A DNA stretch of 64,000 nt from Cupriavidus gilardii (GTDB lineage Bacteria > Pseudomonadota > Gammaproteobacteria > Burkholderiales > Burkholderiaceae). The stretch lies in the NCBI RefSeq assembly GCF_013314895.1, contig NZ_JABTYE010000003.1:248001-312000 (forward strand), given 5' to 3'. Below, piece after piece: positions 25,906 through 34,362 of this stretch (the first letter of the stretch is position 1; every line of letters starts with the position of its first letter). The position numbers and the translations under genes are program-made. A model generated the notes under the pieces. It did not search any database. It saw only the letters and a list, made by a program, of their open reading frames with translations, and had not been told where the DNA came from.

Positions 25906-27153
25906 TCATCCGACCGTCTCCCTCTTCGCCTGCTCGGGCTGGTTGTCCGCGCTCTTTTCGGCGGCATTGCCACGTTCGAGCTCACGCTTGAGCGCCATGC
26001 GCACCGGCGTCGGCGCGACCGTGTCGCCCGGCCGCACGCGCTGCAGCCCATTGACCACGATCACCTCGCCCGCCTTCAGGCCGGACCGGATCACGCGCAG
26101 GCCGTCGTAGTTAGGCCCCATCTGCACTTCGCGATAGTTCAGCTTGTTGTCCTTGTCGACCACCAGCACGAACTTCTTGCCCTGGTCGGTGCCGATCGCA
26201 CGGTCGTTGATCAGCACCGCGTCGTGCGGCGCGTTGCCGCCGAGCTTGACCTTGGCGTACAGGCCCGGCAGCAGGCGTCCGTCCGGGTTGTCGAATACGG
26301 CCCGTACGCGGATCGTGCCGCTGCGCGGATCGAGCCGGTTGTCGACCGACTGGATGCGGCCCTCGTGCGGATGGCCTTCCTCGTTCGCCAGTCCGAGATA
26401 CACCGCCATGCCCTTGCCGTTGGACCCGCCGGCGGCGCCAGGCGCGGTGTAGCGCAGATAGCTCTGCTCGTCGATCTCGAAGCTGGCATACACCGGCGAC
26501 ACCGACACCACCGTCGTCAGCGCCGGGGCATTCGCGCCCGGGGCAACCAGATTGCCCACCGTGATCTCGGCGCGCGAGACGCGGCCGGTCACCGGCGAGG
26601 TGATGCGGGTGTAGGCCAGGTTCAGCCTGGCCGAGTCCAGCGCCGCCTGCGCCGCGCGCACGTTGGCGCTGGCTTCGCGCGCCGCGTGGATGCGCTCGTC
26701 GAATTCGCGACGCGAGATCGCGTTGTCGTCCAGCAGCCGCTGCGCCCGCACCTGCTCGCTCTGCGCATGGCTGGCGCGCACCTGCGCGGCGGCCAGCGCG
26801 GCTTCCGCACGTGCCACCTCGGCCGCGTACGGACGCGGATCGATGGTGAACAGCAGATCGCCCTTCTTGACCATCTCGCCTTCGCGGAAGTGCACCGCGT
26901 CGATGGTGCCGCCGACGCGCGGTCGCACCTCGACGCGGTCGATTGCCTCGAGCCGGCCCGAGAATTCGTCCCACTCGGTGATGGTCTTGCCGATGGCGGC
27001 GGCCACGTCGACCGCCGGGGCGGTGGCGGTCGGCGTCGGCACGGCTTGCGCCTCGCCGGCATGCCAGGGGCGCAGGATCGAGGTCGCCAGGCCCGTGCCC
27101 AGCACGATGACGATGGCGACGGCGATCAGGCTACGTCGGGATTGCAGCTTCAT
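25906..27153 (-). CDS. bpeE: RND membrane-fusion protein (BpeE/CeoA/MexE-like)
   Basis: 415 residues. An N-terminal membrane anchor or signal (about 8-28) is followed by the half-lipoyl VEVRPRVGGTIDAVHFREGE and helical hairpin (about 100-170). The second half-lipoyl segment has ITSPVTGRVSRAEITVGNLV, then the beta-barrel and membrane-proximal domains. It bridges the inner-membrane permease and the outer-membrane channel. GGAGTGAAGAA precedes the ATG at 27153. It lies between llpE (195-base gap) and the permease (250-base gap containing a palindromic repeat). Confidence 0.92.
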   Translation of the reverse strand: MKLQSRRSLIAVAIVIVLGTGLATSILRPWHAGEAQAVPTPTATAPAVDVAAAIGKTITEWDEFSGRLEAIDRVEVRPRVGGTIDAVHFREGEMVKKGDLLFTIDPRPYAAEVARAEAALAAAQVRASHAQSEQVRAQRLLDDNAISRREFDERIHAAREASANVRAAQAALDSARLNLAYTRITSPVTGRVSRAEITVGNLVAPGANAPALTTVVSVSPVYASFEIDEQSYLRYTAPGAAGGSNGKGMAVYLGLANEEGHPHEGRIQSVDNRLDPRSGTIRVRAVFDNPDGRLLPGLYAKVKLGGNAPHDAVLINDRAIGTDQGKKFVLVVDKDNKLNYREVQMGPNYDGLRVIRSGLKAGEVIVVNGLQRVRPGDTVAPTPVRMALKRELERGNAAEKSADNQPEQAKRETVG

Positions 27154-27347
27154 TTCTTCACTCCGTTTCGGGATTTCTTCAACCGGAAAAGCAAAAGGAC
27201 GAACGCCGCCCGCCGGGCCCGTTCGACGCCTTTCGGGTGAATCCACCTTGGGGCACCGACGCGGGGTCCGGAGACATTCACACGCGGCTGACTTCTCGAA
27301 TGGCGGTCTGCGTCAGTGTGGCAAACACCGGCGCGACCGCAGGCACG

Positions 27348-28268
27348 TCACGGCGCCCAACCGGAAGGCTTGGCTGCCGGCCGGCGTTCGGCCTGTGGCG
27401 AGGCTTCGTCGCTGTCCGCGAAACGTTCTCGCAGAAAGCGCGCGCCTTCATCGACCCATACCTGACATCGGTCGTGGGATGCTTCGACACCGGCGCCACA
27501 GGCGCCGGGCATGATTCGGGTTTCCGCCGCCACGCCGCGGTCGAGCAGCTTGCGGCCGAAGGCCTCGCCTTCGGGCCGCAGCGCATCGAGTTCGGCCACC
27601 TGGATCAGCGTCGGCGGCAGGCCCGCCAGGCGCATGGCATGCGCCGGCGCGGCGTAGGGATGGACCGACGCCGCGGGCGTCGGCAGGTAATCGCGATAGC
27701 AAACGGCCATGCGCTGCAGCGTTTCCAGCGGCACGTGGGCCTGGCCGACGCAGGACGCATGCTGCAGGCAAGGGTCGGTGACCGGGCGGATCAGCCATTG
27801 CGCACGCGGCGCAGGCAGGCCGCGATCGCGCAGCATCTGCGCCACCGCAATCGCCAGGTTGCCACCGGCCTCCTCGCCGACCAGCGAGAAACGCATCTTG
27901 TCGACCTTGAGCCGGCGCGCCTGGCGCAATACCCATTCGGCGGTATTGAAGGCGTCCTCCGGCGCGGCGGGGAACGGATGATCCGGGGCCAGCGAATATT
28001 CGGGCGCCACCACCACCGCCGGCACCGCGCCGGCCAACTGGCGGGTCAGATGGGCGGCCTTCTCGATGCCGCCATCGACAAAACCGCCGGCGTGCAGATA
28101 CAGCAGCCACGGCAGCGGCGACGACGCCCACGCGGTCGGATATCCGGCGGGATAGCACACGTGCACAGCAATGGTGCGCTCGCCGCTGGCAATTTCATGC
28201 CGCACCACGCGCGCCGCGGCGCCGGCCTTGGCGGCCTGGGATGCGGTACCTTGCGTCAGTTTGGTCAT
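27348..28268 (-). CDS. llpE: LlpE-like alpha/beta hydrolase-fold protein, nucleophile serine replaced
   Basis: 306 residues of the hormone-sensitive-lipase-like family. The oxyanion-hole motif is H-A-G-G-F (59-63) where most members have H-G-G-G. The nucleophile elbow, normally G-D-S-A-G, reads G-E-E-A-G (131-135), so the catalytic Ser is Glu133. The Asp (ELDALRP, D228) and a candidate His (H265) remain. The gene heads the efflux operon, matching llpE, the lipase-like first gene of Burkholderia ceoAB-opcM/bpeEF-oprC. It is unlikely to be a classical serine esterase; a binding or chaperone role is possible. Confidence 0.85.
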   Translation of the reverse strand: MTKLTQGTASQAAKAGAAARVVRHEIASGERTIAVHVCYPAGYPTAWASSPLPWLLYLHAGGFVDGGIEKAAHLTRQLAGAVPAVVVAPEYSLAPDHPFPAAPEDAFNTAEWVLRQARRLKVDKMRFSLVGEEAGGNLAIAVAQMLRDRGLPAPRAQWLIRPVTDPCLQHASCVGQAHVPLETLQRMAVCYRDYLPTPAASVHPYAAPAHAMRLAGLPPTLIQVAELDALRPEGEAFGRKLLDRGVAAETRIMPGACGAGVEASHDRCQVWVDEGARFLRERFADSDEASPQAERRPAAKPSGWAP

Positions 28269-28584
28269 GGTCTGGTCCCGTGGCGCCCGCCGGAGAAAAC
28301 CGCTCGGCGCCTGGTTTGCATGTTGCGTTGCACCGAATTATGGTGATTGACGTGGACGGGATAAAGGCGCAGTTTGCCAACGCACTATTCTGCGGATGGA
28401 ATAATCGCGTCGGGCTGGCGTCTGTTCCGCTGGATCGTCCCCCGGGGATAAATAACCGCTCCACTGTTGCGGTTATGCCAACGAAAAACCCTACCGTGCA
28501 TACGACCCGCAGAGTGAGTAAGATTCGCCCTCGCCAGCCGCGCGGCACCGTCCGCACGCGATGGCTTCTAATTGGACAGCCGCC
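28269..28584. promoter_or_regulatory. divergent control region of the efflux operon
   Basis: The 316-base gap between llpE and the LysR gene holds no plausible coding frame. Its clearest element is a perfect inverted repeat, ATAACCGC-N9-GCGGTTAT at 28452-28476, listed separately. Confidence 0.7.
28452..28476. promoter_or_regulatory. perfect inverted repeat, probable binding site of the efflux LysR regulator
   Basis: Eight-base arms ATAACCGC and GCGGTTAT nine bases apart, 108 bases before the LysR start and about 184 before llpE. The length and spacing suit a LysR dimer recognition site. Confidence 0.65.
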
Positions 28585-29550
28585 ATGGACCGCTTCGTCT
28601 CAATGCAAGCCTTTACCCGCGTCGTGGATATCGGCAGCTTCGCCCGCGCGGCCGAATCGCTGAATCTGCCCAAGGCCACGTTGACGCGGCTGATCCAGAA
28701 TCTGGAAACGCATCTGGGCGTCAAGCTGTTGCACCGGACCACCCGCCGGATCAGCGTCACCTCCGAAGGCGCCGCCTATTACGAACGATGCGTCCGGATC
28801 CTGGCCGATGTCGACGAAGCCGAGCAATCGCTGACCCACCAGAACCAGACGCCGCGCGGCACGCTCCGCGTCGATACCGTCGGCGGGCTGGCACGCCTGG
28901 CGCTCGTGCCCAATCTGCACGAATTCTTCGCGCGCTATCCGGATCTGAAGGTCGAACTGACGATCAACGGCAAGCCAATCGATCTGGTCAAGGAAGGCGT
29001 CGACGTGGTGATCCGCGTCGGCGATATCGTCGACGATACGATGGTGGCCCGCCGCATCGGCCAATTGCGGCTGGCTTTCTATGCCTCGCCCATTTATCTG
29101 AAGCAACACGGCACGCCGACCACGCCGGAAGAGCTGATGCAGCATCGGGCGATCAATTACCTGTCGACGCGCACCGGACGCGAGATGCCATGGATTCTGA
29201 CGCGCGGCGACGAGCGCCATGAATTGCTGCTGCCATCGGCAATCTCGACCAACGATCCCGAGGTTTATATCGGCTGCGCGCTGGAGGGACACGGCATTGC
29301 CGTTATCTCGCGCGTAATGGCGCAACCTTATCTCGAAAGCGGCCGGCTGATCGAAGTCATGGGCGACTGGCAGGAAGAAGTCATGCCGATCTCGGCCATG
29401 TATCCGCAGAACCGGAATCTGTCGGCCAAGGTGCGCGTATTCGTCGATTGGGCCGCGGAGATATTCGCACGCGATCCGGAGATGGGATATCGCGAGTCGT
29501 TCCCGGGACCGCGGCCGGTGGTAGCGCCGGTGTTGGAGGCGGTGTCCTGA
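28585..29550 (+). CDS. bpeT: LysR-family regulator of the RND operon (BpeT/CeoR-like)
   Basis: 321 residues from ATG 28585 (MDRFVSMQAFTRVVDIGSFA); a start eight codons earlier is possible. HTH about 1-60, effector domain 90-300 with VDVVIRVGDIVDDTMVARRI. It is divergent from llpE-bpeE-bpeF-oprC exactly as bpeT/ceoR is in Burkholderia, where the homologue activates the pump in response to salicylate or substrates. Gain-of-function changes in that homologue cause multidrug resistance. The symbol is by synteny and resemblance, not by a search. Confidence 0.85.
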   Translation: MDRFVSMQAFTRVVDIGSFARAAESLNLPKATLTRLIQNLETHLGVKLLHRTTRRISVTSEGAAYYERCVRILADVDEAEQSLTHQNQTPRGTLRVDTVGGLARLALVPNLHEFFARYPDLKVELTINGKPIDLVKEGVDVVIRVGDIVDDTMVARRIGQLRLAFYASPIYLKQHGTPTTPEELMQHRAINYLSTRTGREMPWILTRGDERHELLLPSAISTNDPEVYIGCALEGHGIAVISRVMAQPYLESGRLIEVMGDWQEEVMPISAMYPQNRNLSAKVRVFVDWAAEIFARDPEMGYRESFPGPRPVVAPVLEAVS

Positions 29551-29697
29551 GAGAATCGGCCCGCGCTTGAAATTCCCCCTTCCATTAGGTACCAACGCCC
29601 CGCAAGTCTACGGCGCGCTTTTGCGAAACGTCGCACACACAGCGGGACACACTGCTTGCCCGCGCCCGGCCATGGCCGCGCGCGGACGCACCGGCCA

Positions 29698-29973
29698 TCA
29701 ATGCAGCTTGCCCAACTCCCGCGAGATCTCCGCCGGGGAATCGTAGTCGCGCTCCGGCAATTGCTCCAGTTCCGCCATCACCTCTTCGCTGGCGCCGCCG
29801 TCACGGGCGCGGGACAGGATATCGTCCTTGGTGGCGGGAAAGTCGATGCCCTTCAGGGACTTCTGCACATCGATCGGGCTGGGCTCCTCGCGTCCGCCTC
29901 CGCCCTTGCCGCCCTGCTCGGCGCCCTTGCCGCTCGATCCGCTCTTGCCTTGGTCGCTTTGCTTCTGGGTCAT
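29698..29973 (-). CDS. DUF2795 domain-containing small protein
   Basis: 91 residues. A Gly/Ser/Lys/Gln-rich disordered N-terminal third (GKSGSSGKGAEQGGKGGGG) is followed by SPIDVQKSLKGIDFPATKDD and SEEVMAELEQLPERDYDSPA, the DUF2795 pattern in which 'ALKGVDFPATKDDLI' is highly conserved. Function unknown; such proteins are often found in stress gene groups. AGAGGAG precedes the ATG at 29973, which overlaps the upstream gene's stop by four bases (ATGA), so the two are co-translated. Confidence 0.85.
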   Translation of the reverse strand: MTQKQSDQGKSGSSGKGAEQGGKGGGGREEPSPIDVQKSLKGIDFPATKDDILSRARDGGASEEVMAELEQLPERDYDSPAEISRELGKLH

Positions 29974-30290
29974 TGCATGCTCCTCTGATTGCTGTTGCCC
30001 GAGCCAGGGGCTCGGGTCGGGTCGGAAGATGCCGCCGGCGTGTCGGCGCCGTCGAGCCGGGCATCGATCAGCCGCCGGCCTTCGAGCAGGCAGGCCTCGA
30101 TCGCCGTGGCGGCGTTGTCGAATGCCGTTTCGACATCGGAGGCAAAGGATGTCGGCGGGTCCTGCGCCGTGGCGGCACGCTCGCCCGCCGGCAGGATCTC
30201 GCCCTGGTAGCCGTAGCGCACGCCCGCGCTGGCGCCGACCGGCACCGCGTGGGCGGCGATCAGATGATCGCGATAGAACATTTCCTTCAT
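29970..30290 (-). CDS. conserved hypothetical protein in stress cluster
   Basis: 106 residues starting MKEMFYRDHLIAAHAVPVGA behind AAGGAGCG. Segments GVRYGYQGEILPAGE and ETAFDNAATAIEACLLEGRR look conserved, and the C-terminus is low-complexity. I do not recognise a named domain. The strand-helix make-up suggests a small soluble protein. It overlaps the DUF2795 gene by four bases and follows the ferritin-like genes, so it probably belongs to the same stress regulon. Confidence 0.7.
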   Translation of the reverse strand: MKEMFYRDHLIAAHAVPVGASAGVRYGYQGEILPAGERAATAQDPPTSFASDVETAFDNAATAIEACLLEGRRLIDARLDGADTPAASSDPTRAPGSGNSNQRSMQ

Positions 30291-30381
30291 GCACGCTCCT
30301 TCGGGCGGGCGGCGCTGCGGCGCGCGCAGCGCCACCGCAGCGATCCGGCCCTGGTCTCCTGGCCGGTCCGAACCGACGACG

Positions 30382-31131
30382 CTACGACGCTTCGGTGATG
30401 ACGGCTCGCTCCAGCCACTGCCGGATCGTGGCCATGTGCTGCTCTTCTTCCGTCAGCGCCTGCTGGAAACGCTGCGCCATCTCGGTATGACCGGTCTCGG
30501 TCGCGAGCTTGATCAGCAGCTCCCAACCGGCGTTATCGGTCATCTCCGCCGTCAGCAGCGCGTTCAGGCATTGCGCGAAGTTGGTGCGAGGGTCGGCAAT
30601 GGTTTGCAGTACGCCCATCGCGGTGACGCCAGCCACGTCGGCACACGGCGTGACCGCGGTCGGGTCCGCGCCGATCGCGCGCATGACCTCGTCGACCATC
30701 GCGAAGTGCTCGGCCTCCTCATCGTGGAAATGCATCAGCGTGCCGAGCACGTCGGGGTCGACCGCGCTGGTATCCATTTCCTTGCATTTCGCGATCATCA
30801 GTTCGTACAGGCGCGTACCGGTACGCTCGAAGGCCAGGCGCTCGCCGAGCTTGTCGATCAGCACCTCGGGGCGATTGCCGGTCAGCTTGTCCATGGTCGT
30901 GCTCATCGCGCCCTTGAGCGTACCGGGCAGCGGCACGGAGCCGACTGCCGCTGCCTCGTCGATATATTGGGCGCGCATGTCGGCGGCGGGCTGCGATTCG
31001 GCCGGCACGTTCATGTCGTCGATACCGCTATCGGGCCCCATGTTTTCGGCATAACGCTCCATGGCCTCGGTGTCGATCGGCGACATCTGCGCCCCGGTTC
31101 GGTTGACGCCCATCTGGGTGGTCTGTTCCAT
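30382..31131 (-). CDS. ferritin-like domain protein (249 aa)
   Basis: 249 residues. After a disordered N-terminus (about 1-80), a four-helix bundle carries ferritin-like iron ligands: E-x2-RTGTRLYEL, HFHDEEAEHFAMVDEV (E-x2-H), LLTAEMTDNAGWELL and ALTEEEQHMATIRQW (E-E-x-H). The pattern suits rubrerythrin/DUF892-like di-iron proteins that handle iron or peroxide. GGAGAG precedes the ATG at 31131. It is next to a second di-iron-type protein at 31191, and the pair is likely to act together. Confidence 0.85.
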   Translation of the reverse strand: MEQTTQMGVNRTGAQMSPIDTEAMERYAENMGPDSGIDDMNVPAESQPAADMRAQYIDEAAAVGSVPLPGTLKGAMSTTMDKLTGNRPEVLIDKLGERLAFERTGTRLYELMIAKCKEMDTSAVDPDVLGTLMHFHDEEAEHFAMVDEVMRAIGADPTAVTPCADVAGVTAMGVLQTIADPRTNFAQCLNALLTAEMTDNAGWELLIKLATETGHTEMAQRFQQALTEEEQHMATIRQWLERAVITEAS

Positions 31132-31190
31132 GCGTTCTCTCCAGTTTCGGTTGTCCAGCGTAATTGGCCGCGGTGGCTTCACCGTTCGCC

Positions 31191-32366
31191 TCAGGCGGCG
31201 GTGTGCATCCGCGCCAGTTCGGTGCCGGGCGACCACACATAGCCGGCAGAGACCAGCTGCGACGGCGAGCCATCGGCATTCATCACGCGGCGGTATTCGA
31301 TCGAGGCGGGGCTGTCCTTGTCGAGCGACACGAACTCGGTACCGTTGGCGCGCAGGTCCACCTCGTCGGCGAGCACCTTGCGCACGAAGTCGCGCTGGCT
31401 GGCGAAATCGATCGGCTTGGGCAGCGGTCCGGCAAGAATCTCGGCCGGGTCGCGATTCTCGTGGCGCTTCAGCATTTCGCAGGCGACATGCAGATGCCCC
31501 AGTTCGTAATCGAGGAAGCGTTCCCAGATTGCCTTGATGCGCGGGTTGCTCTCCTGCTGCACGCAGCTGTAATAGTTGTAGGCCTCCATCGCTTCGTGGA
31601 TCACCCACTTCTCGATCATGCTTTCGTCGGGATCCATCAGCGAACCGTACTGGGTCACGTGCTGTTCCTCGATGGAGGCGATCTCCGCGTACAGCTGGCG
31701 CGCCAGCGGGTCGGTGAACAGCGGCCCGATGTTCATGTAGTAGTCGTGGGTCTGGTACTCGGCCGCGGTAATCATCGCGGCGTGGATCTTGGTGATCAGC
31801 GCGGCGTTGGCACGGTCGTAGCTCTCGCGCACATCGTCCTGCGGCGCGCGGTGTTCGACCCAGGTCGAGCGGCCCGGCACGATGTCGGTATGGCCCTGCG
31901 TGATCGAATTCGCGTCCTTGCCTTCGAGGCGGTCGAGCAGCGCGCTATAGCGGTACAGGTGGTCGAAATCCTCCAGCAGACCGAAGCGATAGGCCTGCGC
32001 CTGGTACGGATCCGGCTCGGTCTGAGCGACCGCCGCGGTGACCTCGATGGCTACCTGCTCGTAGGCGATCGTGGTTTCCAGCGGGGAATGGTCGGCCCCG
32101 ATCAGCCAATTGATCATCGTCGCCTGGTGATGTTCGACGCGGCGGATTTGCGCCAGCGGAATGCGCAATTCCCGATTGCAGCGCGACATGATGTGCTTGA
32201 GCCGCAGCGCATCGGATTCGATGCCATTCATCAGGATGATGCGGACGCGCGTGAATGCGTCGTCGTCCAGCTTGCTGATCGGCGCCTGGACCAGGTCCTT
32301 CCAAGTGAAATGTTGCTGGCCCAGCGGGCAGCCCTTGGCATCCAGCAGATCGGTCAAGGTGTCCAT
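31191..32366 (-). CDS. ferritin-like di-iron protein (391 aa), function unknown
   Basis: 391 residues. The middle (about 195-310) reads as a ferritin-like bundle: AAMITAAEYQTHDYY, AEIASIEEQHVTQYGSL (E-x2-H), HEAMEAYNYYSCVQQESNPR and DYELGHLHVACEML (E-x2-H). The N-terminal 190 residues also contain ExxH-like elements (RRVEHHQATMIN), so it may be a double bundle. The C-terminal 90 residues (ADEVDLRANGTEFVSLDKDS) look like a separate small domain. It is not a standard ferritin or bacterioferritin. GGAGC before the ATG at 32366. First gene of the cluster shared with the 249-residue ferritin-like protein. Confidence 0.75.
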   Translation of the reverse strand: MDTLTDLLDAKGCPLGQQHFTWKDLVQAPISKLDDDAFTRVRIILMNGIESDALRLKHIMSRCNRELRIPLAQIRRVEHHQATMINWLIGADHSPLETTIAYEQVAIEVTAAVAQTEPDPYQAQAYRFGLLEDFDHLYRYSALLDRLEGKDANSITQGHTDIVPGRSTWVEHRAPQDDVRESYDRANAALITKIHAAMITAAEYQTHDYYMNIGPLFTDPLARQLYAEIASIEEQHVTQYGSLMDPDESMIEKWVIHEAMEAYNYYSCVQQESNPRIKAIWERFLDYELGHLHVACEMLKRHENRDPAEILAGPLPKPIDFASQRDFVRKVLADEVDLRANGTEFVSLDKDSPASIEYRRVMNADGSPSQLVSAGYVWSPGTELARMHTAA

Positions 32367-32841
32367 GAAAGCTCCATTGTGGGGTGAGCGAAAGACGCCG
32401 TGCGGCGAGCCGCCGGCGACGCGTTTCTAGCTGTAGCAACGGCCGTGCCGATCGCGTTGCGCGCCTGCACGCGGCCCACGTTGTGAATCCGACAGACAAT
32501 CCCTGCACGCCTTGCAAAACTTGCGCTGGCGGCAATTGCCGCATTGCGCAACAAAAAACGCGCCGGCCGGAATTCACCGGCGGGCGCGTTTCAAGGCGGC
32601 GACGTGTCTTGTCGCGCGCTATTTTTTTAAATGCGTCCGTGCTATTGCCGGCCGATTTCCTGCAACATGCGCGTCATCAGATACAAGCGCGGCACGATCG
32701 AGTCGACGTCGCCCTATCGCGCCCGCTACGCGTTGCGGGCGCGACGTCGTTATTGGCACGTGGAGGACGCGCTGCGCGAAGGACAGCCGGCCTGAGCGGC
32801 CGGCGTCATGACTCTTCCTTCGGCAGCGCTGGGCCGCGGTT
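32367..32841. other. 475-base gap without a convincing gene
   Basis: It holds a minus-strand terminator (32553-32590) and a 42-codon plus-strand frame at 32667-32795 that has no ribosome-binding site and an Arg-rich make-up. No homology to a known RNA was recognised. The divergence from 250 bases of untranslated sequence after the BON gene is noted under findings. Confidence 0.6.
32553..32590 (-). terminator. strong minus-strand terminator
   Basis: Fourteen-base arms with one mismatch (AACGCGCCGGCCGG at 32557-32570, CCGGCGGGCGCGTT at 32577-32590), loop AATTCA. On the minus strand it is followed by six T. Confidence 0.8.
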
Positions 32842-33579
32842 TCAGACGCTATCGGGCCGGCGTTCGATCCGGTTGATCACGTCCTCGACGCCATGCAGAT
32901 ACCAGGCATCGCGTTCGGCCTGGCGGCGTGCGCCCTCGCCCGCATAGCCCTCCAGCGTGACCACGCGGTTCTCGGTGCGGATGACGATCTGATCGGCATT
33001 CACCAGCGGATCGGACTCGAGCACCAGACGCAGCGCCTCGGTGATCTCCTCGTCGTTGTCCCTCTCGGCCGGCGCGATCTCCAGCTCATTGACCACGCAC
33101 TGGCAGCCGGGCGACCACCAGGCCAGCACGCCGGCCAGCCGCATATGGGACAGGCTGATCACCTGTCCGCGCAGGGTCACGATGCCATCGACCGTATTGA
33201 TCTCGATCCAGCCGCTGCGCTCGCCGACTGCCTCGCGCAGCGTTTCCAGCCGGCCCTTGGCATGCACGCAGATCTTGCAACTGCGGAAATCCACCGCCTG
33301 CAGCAGCCGCTCGCAAACCGCGTTGCGCAGTTCGCCATCGCCGGCGGGCGCGGCGCCGTTGGCCACGCGCAGATGGTCGATCACGCACGATACGCCGTCG
33401 ATCTTGCGCATCCGGGCCGCTGCCCGGGTCTTGGCAACGATATCCGGTACGTCGCCTTCGAGGATCAGTGCGCCGTCGGACAGGCGCAAGTTGATGGTGG
33501 GATGGAGATGCTGGCCGTGGAACGGCAGATTGGCCAGCGCCGCGCGGGCCTGCGTGAGCACCGCTTCGCTGCTCTGCAT
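32842..33579 (-). CDS. BON domain protein (three repeats)
   Basis: 245 residues with three BON-like repeats: about 1-72 (INLRLSDGALILEGDVPDIV), about 85-165 (IEINTVDGIVTLRGQVISLS) and about 178-240 (IVIRTENRVVTLEGYAGEG). Each has the conserved 'V..G.V.L.G.V' strand pair. No signal peptide is visible, so it is probably cytoplasmic rather than periplasmic like OsmY. The motif VDFRSCKICVHAKG and the cysteine pair SPGCQCVVNELEI are unusual additions. AGGAGG precedes ATG 33579. It sits in the osmotic/oxidative stress group. Confidence 0.85.
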   Translation of the reverse strand: MQSSEAVLTQARAALANLPFHGQHLHPTINLRLSDGALILEGDVPDIVAKTRAAARMRKIDGVSCVIDHLRVANGAAPAGDGELRNAVCERLLQAVDFRSCKICVHAKGRLETLREAVGERSGWIEINTVDGIVTLRGQVISLSHMRLAGVLAWWSPGCQCVVNELEIAPAERDNDEEITEALRLVLESDPLVNADQIVIRTENRVVTLEGYAGEGARRQAERDAWYLHGVEDVINRIERRPDSV

Positions 33580-33722
33580 GATGTTGCCTCCTGAGGTGGC
33601 GGGCGGCAGCGCCGGATGGCGGGGCGCTGCGCCCTGTCCATTATAGAAAGCGCGTTTCGCGCCCGGTTCCCGCCAATCTCGCCGCCGGACCGTTTTGGCG
33701 CGGCACGGCGGCGGACCCGGCC

Positions 33723-34154
33723 TCAGGCATTCAGGGTGGCATTCATCGTGATCGGTGCCTTCAGCAGCTTGGACACCGGGCAATTCTCCTTGGCGGTCTG
33801 CGCGCACTTGTCGAAGGCGGCCTGGTCCGCGCCGGGGATGCGCACCGCCACGTCGAGATGGACAGCCGTGATACTGAAGCCGCCGCCTTCCTTTTCCAGC
33901 GTCACGGTGGCCTTGGTGTCGATGCTCTCCGGCACCATGCCCGCCTCGCCGAGGATCAGCGACAGGGCCATCGAGAAGCAGCCGGCATGCGCGGCGCCGA
34001 TCAGTTCCTCCGGATTGGTGCCCGGGCCGCCCTCGAAGCGGGCCTTGAAGCCGTATGGCGCATCCTTCAGCACGCCGCTCTGGGTCGAAATCGTGCCGCC
34101 GCCATCCTTGATGCCGCCTTGCCATCTTGCCGATCCAATCTTCTGCATGGTCAT
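33723..34154 (-). CDS. osmC: OsmC-type organic hydroperoxide reductase
   Basis: 143 residues. Both catalytic cysteines are present: C59 in GAAHAGCFSMALSL and C125 in ENCPVSKLL, with the OsmC-specific YGFKARFEGGPGTNPEELIG segment. OsmC reduces organic hydroperoxides using dihydrolipoyl-type reductants. A lipoamide-dehydrogenase-like gene occurs in the window at 38915, which may or may not be its partner. The start is ATG 34154 (CGGAGCG upstream) or the Met two codons later. Divergent from a LysR gene. Confidence 0.92.
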   Translation of the reverse strand: MTMQKIGSARWQGGIKDGGGTISTQSGVLKDAPYGFKARFEGGPGTNPEELIGAAHAGCFSMALSLILGEAGMVPESIDTKATVTLEKEGGGFSITAVHLDVAVRIPGADQAAFDKCAQTAKENCPVSKLLKAPITMNATLNA

Positions 34155-34362
34155 GCGCTCCGTCGGTGTTGTCACAAATTGCGGGCCGGCCGCACCACGT
34201 CCGGACCGACCCAACCACGTCCCACAATAGGATGCGAATAGGCGATCGGCCAGCGCAGGGGCGGCAATGCCCCCCCCGTATGCAGCCCGCGGGCAGCCGC
34301 GCACGATCTTTGCTAGGTAGGTGATCGTTCCGATTCCTGCCGCTGCGCCGTGCCCCAAGCCG

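Noticed and set aside
32667..32795. 42-codon plus-strand frame MRVIRYKRGTIESTSPYRAR...
   Set aside because: No ribosome-binding site, Arg-rich, and no recognisable family. Too weak to list as a gene.
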